Source of the DNA: JADJYF01 sp965278995 | GTDB taxonomy: Bacteria; Pseudomonadota; Gammaproteobacteria; Ga0077536 | Length of the DNA stretch: 64,000 nt | NCBI GenBank assembly: GCA_965278995.1 | Contig: OZ257136.1 | Span: forward strand, 558,001-622,000 | Reading direction: 5' to 3' | In this document: one piece after another, positions 1 to 7,938 of the stretch | Position numbering within the stretch: position 1 is the stretch's first letter | How the letters are laid out: the number at the start of each line of letters is the position of its first letter | Made by a program: the position numbers and the translations under genes | Notes under the pieces: model-generated | What the model saw: only the letters and a program-made list of their open reading frames with translations | The model's database searches: none | Told to the model about the DNA's origin: nothing

Positions 1-190
1 GCGTGGTGACAGTGTCTTCGACGGTCTGTGCCGACGCACCCGGATAAGTCGCATTGATGCTCAACGACGGCGGTGCGATGCTCGGATACTGTGCGACCGG
101 CAGGCGCGTGATGGCGATTGCACCGGCCAGCATGACTGCAAGCGCAATGACCCAGGCAAAGATCGGCCGATCGATGAAAAAATGCGCCAC
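1..190 (-). CDS. RND efflux pump inner-membrane permease, N-terminal part (cut by window edge)
   Basis: Only the first 63 or so codons are inside the window. From a GTG at 190 the minus strand reads as the classic HAE1/AcrB-type start: a short cytoplasmic stretch (AHFFIDRPIFAW), the first transmembrane helix, then a periplasmic segment with LPVAQYPSIAPPS and ATYPGASAQTVEDTV. These are the hallmark motifs of hydrophobe/amphiphile RND pumps, which export drugs using the proton gradient. The GTG was chosen because the only nearby ATG (205-203) is in another frame and stops at once. The gene lies 20 bp downstream of the membrane-fusion protein gene, so the two form an operon. Substrate cannot be told. 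Confidence 0.9.
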   Translation of the reverse strand, partial: MAHFFIDRPIFAWVIALAVMLAGAIAITRLPVAQYPSIAPPSLSINATYPGASAQTVEDTVTT

Positions 191-210
191 CGCTATCGTC
201 TCATCGGGTC

Positions 211-1353
211 TTAGCCGGCGACGCCGGACGCTGCCGGTGTCGCCGCGGCAGCTTCGACCGCATTGACGGTCTGACCAGGCTGCACTTTCTGCAGTCCTTC
301 GACGATGACCTTGTCGCCTTCGATCAGGCCGGAACGTATCAACCAGCGTTGACCGAGCGCTCGACCGGTCACGACCGGGCGATTTTCAACGGTGCCATCG
401 GCAGCGACCAGTAATACGTAAGCACCGGCCTGATTCCGCTGTAGAGCACGTTGCGACACAGTAATTGCAGCGGTCACCGAGTCTTCAATCAGCCGCACGC
501 GCACATACATGCCAGGCAGCAGGACGCGCGCCGGATTCGGGATCTCGGCGCTCATCGTCACTTCGCCGGTAGTCGGATCGACGCTGGATTCACTGAACAG
601 GAGTTGCCCGGCTAGCGGTGGCTGGGTGTCGTCAAGCACTACCTGGACGGCGGCTGCTGCCGATTCCGGTGTCGCTTTGACGGCCGGTCCGCCAGCCGGT
701 CGGACAAAATCCACATACACCGGTTCGATTTGTTCGATAGTGGCCAGATGCGTCGCCTGCGTACCGCTGACGAGAGCACCTTCGGTGACCAGTGCGCGAC
801 CGATGCGCCCGGCTATCGGCGCCGTGATGGTGGTTCGCGCGAGATCGAGTTCAGCGCGTTTGAGTTCGGCGGCGGCGACGTCGATGGCCGCTTTTTCGGC
901 GTAGACATCGGCGCGGGCGTTATCGCGCTGCTCAGTGCTGATGGAACTGTTGACGATGAGTTTGTCGTAGCGCGCTGCGCGCGCGATGGCTTTCGCGTGA
1001 GTCACCTGCGCGCTTTTCACGGCCGCACGGGCGCGCGCCACTTCGATGTCGAATTCGGCGCGATCGAGCTGGAACAGGGCGGCACCCGCCGCTACTTCCG
1101 AGCCTTCGGTATAGCGGCGTGTCGTCACGATGCCATCGACCCGCGCGCGGACCTCGGCCGTACGCCGCGCGCGGACTCGTCCTGGCCATTCGGCAACCTG
1201 ATCCACGGTCTTAGGCACCACGGTTTCCACCGTTACCTCAGGCGGCGGTGGCGCTGGAGGCGACGTGTCGGCACCGGTTGCGTCGCAACCGGTGAGACCG
1301 ACCAGCACGGCATAGGACAGTAACGGAACGAGCGATGAGACAACACGACGCAT
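211..1353 (-). CDS. RND efflux membrane-fusion (periplasmic adaptor) lipoprotein
   Basis: 380 residues. The N-terminus from 1353 (MRRVVSSLVPLL) is a signal peptide ending in a lipobox (VGLTGC), so the protein should be an inner-membrane-anchored lipoprotein like AcrA or MexA. It then shows the biotinyl-lipoyl half (RARVDGIVTTRRYTEGS), an alpha-helical hairpin rich in Ala/Arg/Glu, the second lipoyl half (TITAPIAGRIGRALVTEGA) and the beta-barrel/membrane-proximal domain. A longer reading from 1398 would put 15 residues in front of the signal peptide and is less likely. It bridges the permease encoded just downstream to an outer-membrane channel that is not visible here. The operon is divergent from a TetR gene, with a shared palindrome between them. 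Confidence 0.92.
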   Translation of the reverse strand: MRRVVSSLVPLLSYAVLVGLTGCDATGADTSPPAPPPPEVTVETVVPKTVDQVAEWPGRVRARRTAEVRARVDGIVTTRRYTEGSEVAAGAALFQLDRAEFDIEVARARAAVKSAQVTHAKAIARAARYDKLIVNSSISTEQRDNARADVYAEKAAIDVAAAELKRAELDLARTTITAPIAGRIGRALVTEGALVSGTQATHLATIEQIEPVYVDFVRPAGGPAVKATPESAAAAVQVVLDDTQPPLAGQLLFSESSVDPTTGEVTMSAEIPNPARVLLPGMYVRVRLIEDSVTAAITVSQRALQRNQAGAYVLLVAADGTVENRPVVTGRALGQRWLIRSGLIEGDKVIVEGLQKVQPGQTVNAVEAAAATPAASGVAG

Positions 1354-1414
1354 AAGCTGGGGGAACTCAAAACCGCTGACGGCCGTGCCGGCAGACACTG
1401 GATACGGGACTCAA

Positions 1415-1437
1415 ACATACATCCATGTATGTATAAT
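1415..1437. promoter_or_regulatory. Palindromic TetR/AcrR-type operator overlapping a -10 box
   Basis: A perfect inverted repeat (ACATACAT-CC-ATGTATGT, 1415-1432) lies between the divergent pump operon and the tetR gene. TATAAT (1432-1437) overlaps its last base and is a consensus -10 for tetR; no good -35 is visible. The half-site ACATACAT closely resembles the known AcrR/TtgR-type operators that control AcrAB/TtgABC pumps. A repressor bound here would block both directions. The TATAAT ends 8 bp before the tetR ATG, so the tetR message would be leaderless or nearly so. Confidence 0.75.
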
Positions 1438-1445
1438 GGCAAGTC

Positions 1446-2084
1446 ATGGCCCGAAAGACCAAGATGGCAGCACAGGAGACGCGCACCCGATTGCTGGATG
1501 CGGCCGTCGACGTGTTTCATGCCGAAGGTGTCTCGCGCGCGACCTTGGCCGGCATTGCAAGCGCCGCCGGTGTCACTCGTGGCGCGGTCTACTGGCACTT
1601 CCGGAATAAGACTGACCTGTTCCACGCGATGTTCGACCGCGTCCGCCTGCCGCTCGAGGAGATGGCTGAGGTCGGCACTTTGCAGGGCAACCTCGATCCG
1701 CTGGGTGAACTGCGGCGGACGTTGATCTACCTGTTCGAACAGACCGGGCGCGATCCGGCGTTCCGCAAGGTGTTCGATATCTTGTTCAACAAATGGGAAC
1801 GGGTTGCGGAGTTCGCCCAGTTGATGGAGCGCGACCTCGAGATCCGTCGCCAGGCGCTGCTGCGCCTAGAACGGGTCTTTCGCAACGCGGCCCAGCACGG
1901 CCAGCTGCCGGCAACAGTCGATGTATCATTCGCTGCCGTGCTTACGCAGAACTTCGTCTCCGGAACGCTCCGCAACTGGCTCACCGATACTGACAGCAAC
2001 GATCTTGCCGCCGACGCGCCGCGGCTGGCCGATGCAATACTCGAACTGCTGCAAAGCACGGCGGTCTCGCGTCGCGATGTCTGA
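1446..2084 (+). CDS. TetR/AcrR-family repressor of the divergent RND pump
   Basis: 212 residues. Residues about 10-60 form the TetR helix-turn-helix, including TRTRLLDAAVDVFHAEGVSR, LAGIASAAGVTRGAVYWHF and NKTDLF, which is the AcrR/TtgR/MtrR signature. The C-terminal ligand-binding half is helical and ends in a leucine-rich dimer segment. Such proteins usually repress the adjacent efflux operon and are released by the pump substrates. The neighbouring palindrome with AcrR-like half-sites supports this. There is no Shine-Dalgarno before the ATG, consistent with a leaderless transcript. The last 8 bp overlap the next gene, so repressor and acyl-CoA ligase are probably translated from one message. 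Confidence 0.9.
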   Translation: MARKTKMAAQETRTRLLDAAVDVFHAEGVSRATLAGIASAAGVTRGAVYWHFRNKTDLFHAMFDRVRLPLEEMAEVGTLQGNLDPLGELRRTLIYLFEQTGRDPAFRKVFDILFNKWERVAEFAQLMERDLEIRRQALLRLERVFRNAAQHGQLPATVDVSFAAVLTQNFVSGTLRNWLTDTDSNDLAADAPRLADAILELLQSTAVSRRDV

Positions 2085-3642
2085 TTCGTCTTTCCGCCTG
2101 ACCGATTACACCCGTTATTCGGATGCTCAGCGATATTTTTCCAAGGAAGCGTTGTGGGCGCTGTTCGACGGTAGCCGCGAACGCCTGAATCTTGCGCATG
2201 AATGTGTCGACCGTCATGTCGGCAAGGATATCGAGGGCGGTGTTGCGATTCGCGTGGCACATGCCGACGGCTACGACGAAGTCATCACATTTGCTGAACT
2301 ATCCGACTGCAGCGCACGCGTAGCGACCGATCTGGAACAGCGTGGCATCCGCCCCGGTGATCGCGTGGCGATGATGCTTGAACCCTCGCTGGCGTTCTAC
2401 GCTGCGCTGTTCGGAGCGATGAAAGCAGGCGCGACGGCGGTGCCGTTGTTCACGCTCTTTGGCCCTGACGGATTGCGCTTGCGCCTCGACGACTGCACGC
2501 CCGCTTTGCTGCTGTTAGCGCCCGAGAAGGGCGAGCTCGCCGCTGCGGCCGGTACCGAAGTCGTGATTGCTGACGATACCTGGCTCGCACACGTCGCGAC
2601 CTGTGCCGTGCGCCAGCCAGTGCCGACTGCGGCCGACGACATGGCACTCTTCCAGTACACGTCCGGCACGACGCGCGAATTACCCGAGGCCGTAAGGCAT
2701 CGTCATCGGGCCATCGTCACGGTGGCCATCGCGGCTTTGTACGGCACCGGGGTACGGCCTGGCGATCGCTACATGTGCCCGTCATCTCCAGCCTGGGGTC
2801 ACGGGTTATGGCATGGCACGCTGGCGCCGCTGGCGCTTGGCGTCAGTATAGCGGCCTACGCCGGCAAGTTCGATGCCGACCGCTTGATGCGCGCTCTGCA
2901 GGATTATCAGATTACAAATCTGTCGGCGGCAGCGACGCACTACCGCATGATGAAGAACACCGGCACCGCCGGGCGTTATCGCTTCGCACTGCGCAAGCAG
3001 ACCTTCACCGGTGAGCCGATAGACAGTGCCACAGCGGAATGGGCGCGCGACATTTTCGGTTCGCCGGTGTGCAGCATCTACGGCACAACCGAAGTCGGCG
3101 TGATCCTGGTCAATTATCCGGGCGCTGACGATCTCGCCGTCAAACCCGGTTCGCTCGGCAAACCGGTGCCAGGTGTCGACGTCGCGATCATGGATCGCGA
3201 ACTTCAACCCTGCGCACCGGGAGTCATCGGTGAGATCATGCTGCGGCGTGGTGATGGCTGGTTCCCGACCAAGGATCTCGGTCATGTCGATGTAGAGGGC
3301 TATTTCTATCACAACGGCCGTGCAGACGACGTCATCATCTCAGCCGGCTGGACCATGAGTGCAGTTGAGATCGAGGACAGTCTGCTCAAACATCCGGACA
3401 TCGCGGAATGTGCCGCTATCGGGGTGCCGGATGCAACGCGCGGACAGGTCGTGAAAGCGTTCATCGTTTCGTCGCGCAACGGCGATGCAGCGTTCGTTAC
3501 TGAGATCCAGCAGTTTGCGCAACAGCGTCTTAGCCGGCACGAGTATCCGCGACAGGTCGAGTTCGTCAAAGAGTTACCGAAAACGCCTGCTGGTAAAGTC
3601 AATCGCAATGTACTTCGTGCGCGCCTGGCCGCACCGTCATGA
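2077..3642 (+). CDS. AMP-forming acyl-CoA synthetase (benzoate/medium-chain-like)
   Basis: 521 residues from the ATG at 2077, which overlaps the tetR stop. Adenylate-forming signatures appear in order: the P-loop variant YTSGTTRELPEA (about residue 193), IYGTTEVG (about 335), the hinge region TKDLGHVDVEGYFYHNGRAD (about 398) and the C-terminal catalytic lysine in ELPKTPAGKVNRN (about 505). The SGTTRELPEAV loop and overall length recall the benzoate-CoA ligase and ACSM-type enzymes rather than long-chain ligases. It would activate a carboxylic acid to a CoA thioester via an acyl-adenylate. The MaoC-like hydratase gene 21 bp downstream suggests a short CoA-dependent catabolic route. The exact acid is unknown. 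Confidence 0.9.
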   Translation: MSDSSFRLTDYTRYSDAQRYFSKEALWALFDGSRERLNLAHECVDRHVGKDIEGGVAIRVAHADGYDEVITFAELSDCSARVATDLEQRGIRPGDRVAMMLEPSLAFYAALFGAMKAGATAVPLFTLFGPDGLRLRLDDCTPALLLLAPEKGELAAAAGTEVVIADDTWLAHVATCAVRQPVPTAADDMALFQYTSGTTRELPEAVRHRHRAIVTVAIAALYGTGVRPGDRYMCPSSPAWGHGLWHGTLAPLALGVSIAAYAGKFDADRLMRALQDYQITNLSAAATHYRMMKNTGTAGRYRFALRKQTFTGEPIDSATAEWARDIFGSPVCSIYGTTEVGVILVNYPGADDLAVKPGSLGKPVPGVDVAIMDRELQPCAPGVIGEIMLRRGDGWFPTKDLGHVDVEGYFYHNGRADDVIISAGWTMSAVEIEDSLLKHPDIAECAAIGVPDATRGQVVKAFIVSSRNGDAAFVTEIQQFAQQRLSRHEYPRQVEFVKELPKTPAGKVNRNVLRARLAAPS

Positions 3643-3663
3643 ACACGATAAGGAGCGAATGAG

Positions 3664-4809
3664 ATGAGCACAGCAAGTCGGAGCGAGGCATTCCCGCGCA
3701 TCACTGAGCAGGGGCTGGAAGACCTTCATCGTCGTATCGACGTGCGCATCGCGCAGGAACCCGAACCCTGGTGTTTCGAAGCGACGCGCGACAATATCCG
3801 TCACTACGCTTACGGTATCGGCGATGACAATCCGCTGTGGAGCGATCCGGAGTATGCAGAGCGCACTGCGCACCACGGTATCGTCGCGCTGCCCTCGTTT
3901 CTGTTTGCCTGCTCGCGTATCGCTTCGGGTTATGTCGGTGGATTGCCGGGCATCCATGCCATGTGGGCCGGCGCAAACTGGAACTGGCACAAGTATGCGC
4001 GGCGGAACGATGTGATTTCGACGCAATCGTGGTTGAAAGCACTGGTGCCGCACGAGACCCAGTTCGCCGGACGCGCGATCCAGCAGATTTATCACGTCGA
4101 GTACTTCAACCAGCACGGTGACAAGCTTGCCGATGTCGATAGCTGGTGTTTCCGAACGGAACGCGACACGGCGCGTGAGCAGGGCACCAAGTACACGGAA
4201 GTCAAGGCGCGGCCGGAAAAACGCTACACCGAGGAAGAACTGACCGAGGTCTACCGTACTTATGCGCAGGAGGAAGTGCGCGGCGCTACTCCTCGCTACT
4301 GGCAGGATGTGCAGGTCGGTGAACGATTACCGACGATGGCCAAAGGTCCGATGACAGTCACCGGCTTCATCGCTTATGCACAGGGTTGGGGCGGCTTGTA
4401 TATCCGCGCCAACAAGCTGGCCTGGCGCATGATCCACGCTCACCCCGGGCTCGGTATTCCGAATCGATTCAATATTCCGGACTGTCCGGAACGTGTTCAC
4501 TGGGAGCAGGAATTCGCGCTTAAGGTGGGTGCGCCAGGGGCTTACGATTACGGCCCGGAACGGTGTTCATGGATGACCCATCACCTGACCAACTGGATGG
4601 GTGACGACGGCTTTCTGGTCTCGTCTTCGACGAAGATCCGCCGGCACAATCCAGAAGGCGACGTGCTGTTGTTCAACGGTGAGGTGCAGCGCAAGTTCAT
4701 CGACGAACAGGGCCGTCCCAGTGTCGAAATTGCGCACGGCGCGGTCAATCAGGATGGCGAGCAGTCGATTGTGGGCACCGGCGTTGTCGTGTTGCCGGTG
4801 CGGGCTTGA
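3664..4809 (+). CDS. FAS1-like dehydratase / MaoC-domain hydratase
   Basis: 381 residues with a good ribosome site (AAGGAG) before the ATG. The N-terminal half (to about 160) looks like the FAS1-like dehydratase N-terminal domain, with YGIGDDNPLWSDPEYA and a HHGIVALPSFL segment. The C-terminal half (about 220-381) starts PRYWQDVQVGERLP and contains MTVTGFIAYAQG, typical of a MaoC-like hot-dog fold. Double hot-dog proteins of this kind hydrate or dehydrate acyl-CoA thioesters. It probably acts on the CoA ester made by the upstream ligase, but both steps are inferred. The family is common in actinobacterial and proteobacterial steroid or aromatic catabolism clusters. Confidence 0.8.
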   Translation: MSTASRSEAFPRITEQGLEDLHRRIDVRIAQEPEPWCFEATRDNIRHYAYGIGDDNPLWSDPEYAERTAHHGIVALPSFLFACSRIASGYVGGLPGIHAMWAGANWNWHKYARRNDVISTQSWLKALVPHETQFAGRAIQQIYHVEYFNQHGDKLADVDSWCFRTERDTAREQGTKYTEVKARPEKRYTEEELTEVYRTYAQEEVRGATPRYWQDVQVGERLPTMAKGPMTVTGFIAYAQGWGGLYIRANKLAWRMIHAHPGLGIPNRFNIPDCPERVHWEQEFALKVGAPGAYDYGPERCSWMTHHLTNWMGDDGFLVSSSTKIRRHNPEGDVLLFNGEVQRKFIDEQGRPSVEIAHGAVNQDGEQSIVGTGVVVLPVRA

Positions 4810-5275
4810 CGCATTTGAGGGAGCCGAACGTCAGTGCTCGAGTGAACGTTACGACAAAGCGCAAAGCATTGTCGTAGTCAAGTGCGGCAGCGGGTAGCGC
4901 TGAGGTCGGCCAGAAAATCTGCCGGTCCAAACGCAAGGCGAGTGTGTGTCGACCATAGTCGCGCCTGGGACTTTCTCCGGAGGCTGTCGAATTAGCAAAG
5001 GTCTACTACAACCTTGCCGCTACAGTGACGGGTTTTAGACTTCCCTCACACTGCCGGATCGTATGATGCGCAACAGATTGTCAGCCGTGGTTTACAACCC
5101 GCGCGACGCTCATAGCGAGCGACACCGGATTTCGATGTCACCGGTATGCGGTAGATGGACGGATGAAACGAGTCCTACGTTGACAGTCGCAGAGGTCATC
5201 TGTTCGGTTCAGGCCAGATCATCCGACCAGCATCCAGCGCGCGATCAGCGGAGCAGGGAGTCGGTTTCATCGTCG
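4810..5275. other. Intergenic stretch before the TonB-dependent receptor gene
   Basis: About 466 bp without a convincing gene. The receptor frame stays open upstream to 5063, but the extra 71 codons precede the signal peptide and look non-coding. A possible weak promoter is TTGCCG at 5015 with TAGACT 16 bp downstream (about 5036). No clear terminator with a T-tract was found after the MaoC gene. Confidence 0.4.
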
Positions 5276-7330
5276 ATGATTCCCAGCCGCAATCCGGCCA
5301 CAAGCAGCAGCCACCAGCGAATTCTTGCTGCGATACGCCGCCCGATTCTGAGGGCGCGTCTGCGCCTTCAGCTTGGCACTTTGGGCTTTCTGTGCCTCAT
5401 CTCCTGTCTCCAATCCTCGCTTGCTGATGACAAGGCGTCAGTGGCGTTGGGTGATCTCACACTCGAGCAGCTCATGGAGCTGGAAATTGTCTCAGTCTCG
5501 AAACGTTCCGAATTGCTGTCTGAATCGCCCTCGGCAGCTCAAGTGATCACCAATGAAAACATCCGGCGATCCGGTGCCAGCAGTATCCCCGAAGCGCTGC
5601 GATTGGCGTCGAATCTCAACGTCGCCAGACAGAACTCGCAGGAATGGATTATCAGCTCGCGTGGCTTCAGTTCTGACGTCGGCAACAAATTGCTGGTGAT
5701 GGTCGATGGACGCACGGTCTACACGCCGCTGTTTTCCGGCGTGTTCTGGGATCGACAGGACTACCTGCTCGAAGACATCGATCGGATAGAGGTCATCAGT
5801 GGCCCTGGTGGCGCCCTGTGGGGCGCCAATGCTGTCAACGGCGTAATCAATATTCGCTCCAAGAGCGCCGAGGAGACCCAGGGGTTGTATCTGGAAAGCG
5901 GCGGTGGAACCGAATTGCAGGGTTTCGCCGGGGCGCGCTATGGCGGCAAGCTGGGGGATTTCGCCCACTGGCGCGTCTACGGCAAATACGCGGAGCGAGG
6001 CTCGGCTACGCTCCCCGCTGATATCAGCGCAGGGGATAACTGGCACATGGGACAAGGTGGCTTCCGGCTTGATGCTGAGCCATCCGATCGGGACACCATC
6101 ACCCTGCAGGGCGATTATTACGGCAACGAGGAATCCCTTCTGGCCGGCGGGCGCTCGACTACCGAAGGTGGCAACGTCCTGGGTCGCTGGACGCACACCT
6201 ACGCCGAAGACTCAGACGTCAAGCTGCAAATCTATTACGACAGAACCGACCTCTCGCTGCCGGTTCCCGCATTCGAGATCAATGGTCTGCTCCTCGCGCC
6301 AGCAGGCACATTCGGCAACGTGCTCGACACCGCGGATGTCGATCTGCAGCATCGCTTCTCCTTCGGCACACGCCACCGCATTGTCTGGGGATTGGGGTAC
6401 CGCTATACCCACGACGTTTCAACAAATGCGCCAGGCCTGGGATTTCTGCCCGAGACGCTGAATCAAGACCTCTTCAGTGGTTTCGCACAGGACGAAATCG
6501 CACTGGTCGGGAAGGTCCTGTATCTGACCATCGGTACGAAACTCGAGGATACTGAATACACGGGGTTCGAGATCGAACCAAGTGCACGCCTGCGTTGGCA
6601 TATCACCGACCGGTACATGTTATGGGGGGCTGTGTCACGCGCCGTCAGAACACCCTCTCGCATCGACCGCGATCTGTCACAAGGTGTCCCACCGTTTTTC
6701 GTCCTTCTGACAGGGGGCGACGACTTTGACTCGGAAACCGTCGTCGCCCACGAAGTCGGTTTACGTACTCAAGTTACTGACACTATTCTCATCTCGATCG
6801 CTGGTTTCTATAACGAATATGCCAGGATACGCAGTACGAGCTTGGACCCGGTTACGCTCTTTCCGTTGTTCTTCGAGAATAACGTCAAAGGCGAAACCTG
6901 GGGCACTGAACTCGATGTGAACTACCAAATCTCGCAGTGGTGGCGTCTGCACGGTGGATACACCTTCCTGGAAGAAAATATCCGTGTGAGGCGCGGGCGT
7001 TTCGATTTCAATAATGCATTGAATGAAACGGCCGATCCGAACCACCAATTTTCATTGCGTTCATCAATGAATTTGCAGAAAGACGTGGAATTGGATGCGT
7101 CATTCCGCTGGGTCGATAAATTGCCCTCCAATAATTCCGGTACTCGCGTGTTTGTGCCGAGTTACCCGGAACTCGATATCCGCCTCGGCTGGCGACCAAA
7201 CAAAGAACTCGAACTGTCAATCGTTGGCCAGAATCTGCTGCACAAAAGTCATCCGGAATTCGGTATTCCGGGTCCTGGCCGGGCAGAAATTGAGCGTGGC
7301 GTATACGGAAAGATCGCATGGCGCTATTGA
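5276..7330 (+). CDS. TonB-dependent outer-membrane receptor
   Basis: About 684 residues from the ATG at 5276, chosen because a signal-peptide-like segment (LGTLGFLCLISCLQSSLA) follows; the upstream extension is not plausible. The plug domain is clear: SVSKRSELLSESPSAAQVIT, a SIPEALRLASNLNVAR block, SRGFSSDVGNKLLVMVDGR and IDRIEVISGPGGALWGANAV. A beta-barrel follows and ends in an aromatic residue (GKIAWRY), as usual for outer-membrane barrels. It should import a scarce ligand (siderophore, vitamin or other organic molecule) using TonB energy. Its stop overlaps the YfiR-like gene by 13 bp, and a kinase and c-di-GMP enzymes follow, so it may also act as a signal-transducing receptor. Confidence 0.92.
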   Translation: MIPSRNPATSSSHQRILAAIRRPILRARLRLQLGTLGFLCLISCLQSSLADDKASVALGDLTLEQLMELEIVSVSKRSELLSESPSAAQVITNENIRRSGASSIPEALRLASNLNVARQNSQEWIISSRGFSSDVGNKLLVMVDGRTVYTPLFSGVFWDRQDYLLEDIDRIEVISGPGGALWGANAVNGVINIRSKSAEETQGLYLESGGGTELQGFAGARYGGKLGDFAHWRVYGKYAERGSATLPADISAGDNWHMGQGGFRLDAEPSDRDTITLQGDYYGNEESLLAGGRSTTEGGNVLGRWTHTYAEDSDVKLQIYYDRTDLSLPVPAFEINGLLLAPAGTFGNVLDTADVDLQHRFSFGTRHRIVWGLGYRYTHDVSTNAPGLGFLPETLNQDLFSGFAQDEIALVGKVLYLTIGTKLEDTEYTGFEIEPSARLRWHITDRYMLWGAVSRAVRTPSRIDRDLSQGVPPFFVLLTGGDDFDSETVVAHEVGLRTQVTDTILISIAGFYNEYARIRSTSLDPVTLFPLFFENNVKGETWGTELDVNYQISQWWRLHGGYTFLEENIRVRRGRFDFNNALNETADPNHQFSLRSSMNLQKDVELDASFRWVDKLPSNNSGTRVFVPSYPELDIRLGWRPNKELELSIVGQNLLHKSHPEFGIPGPGRAEIERGVYGKIAWRY

Positions 7331-7938
7331 CGAGCGGATTTTTATGGCCATGGCCACCGCCCCGGCATACGCTGCCATCCTGCAGTGATCCTGTCGCACT
7401 GCGCTGGCTGGTCGTCATTCTGATATTGATGGTATCGGGCAGCGCCATTGCTGATTCCGAGCAACAGGTAACCGAGAACCGGGTCAAAGCAGCCTTCCTG
7501 TTCAAGTTCGGAGACTATATTCAATGGCCAGCCGGGTCGTTTGAAAATGACACTACGCCGATTGTCATTGGCGTCGCAGGCGCACTTGAACTGGCACAGC
7601 AGCTCGAACAAATAATTGCCGGTCGAACCGTCAAGGGACGGATGGTAACTGTGCGGCAAATCACTTCGCCGGAAGAGACCGGTGGAGTGCATATCCTGTT
7701 TGTCGGACGAGACTCGGACTTGCTCCTGCTCGGCCCGCCCGCCGTGAATCCGGAATATCCGATCCTGGTGGTCACGGAATCAGGCGATTCCCCTCCATCC
7801 GGCAGCATTATCAATTTCGTCGTCTCGGGGAACAAGGTGCGGTTCGATATCGCCTTGGAGTCTGCGAAGCGGCGCAGCCTGAAAATCAATTCCCGCCTGC
7901 TCGGCGTAGCGAGGATGGTTCTGGGAGGCGACTCGTGA
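7318..7938 (+). CDS. YfiR-family (DUF4154) periplasmic protein
   Basis: 206 residues. After a hydrophobic export segment (WLVVILILMVSGSAIADS), the protein shows the YfiR/DUF4154 signature ENRVKAAFLFKFGDYIQWPA, then GRTVKGRMVTVRQITSPEE, HILFVGRDSD and FVVSGNKVRFDIALESAKRR. In Pseudomonas, YfiR is a periplasmic inhibitor of the diguanylate cyclase YfiN. Here the partner is more likely the histidine kinase encoded next. The ATG at 7318 lies inside the receptor gene and leaves about 30 residues before the hydrophobic stretch, so the true start may be later. The stop overlaps the kinase start, indicating translational coupling. Confidence 0.88.
   Translation: MALLTSGFLWPWPPPRHTLPSCSDPVALRWLVVILILMVSGSAIADSEQQVTENRVKAAFLFKFGDYIQWPAGSFENDTTPIVIGVAGALELAQQLEQIIAGRTVKGRMVTVRQITSPEETGGVHILFVGRDSDLLLLGPPAVNPEYPILVVTESGDSPPSGSIINFVVSGNKVRFDIALESAKRRSLKINSRLLGVARMVLGGDS

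Noticed and set aside
5063..5275. Longer N-terminus for the TonB receptor from ATG 5063
   Set aside because: It would put 71 low-complexity residues before the signal peptide, which would prevent normal export.
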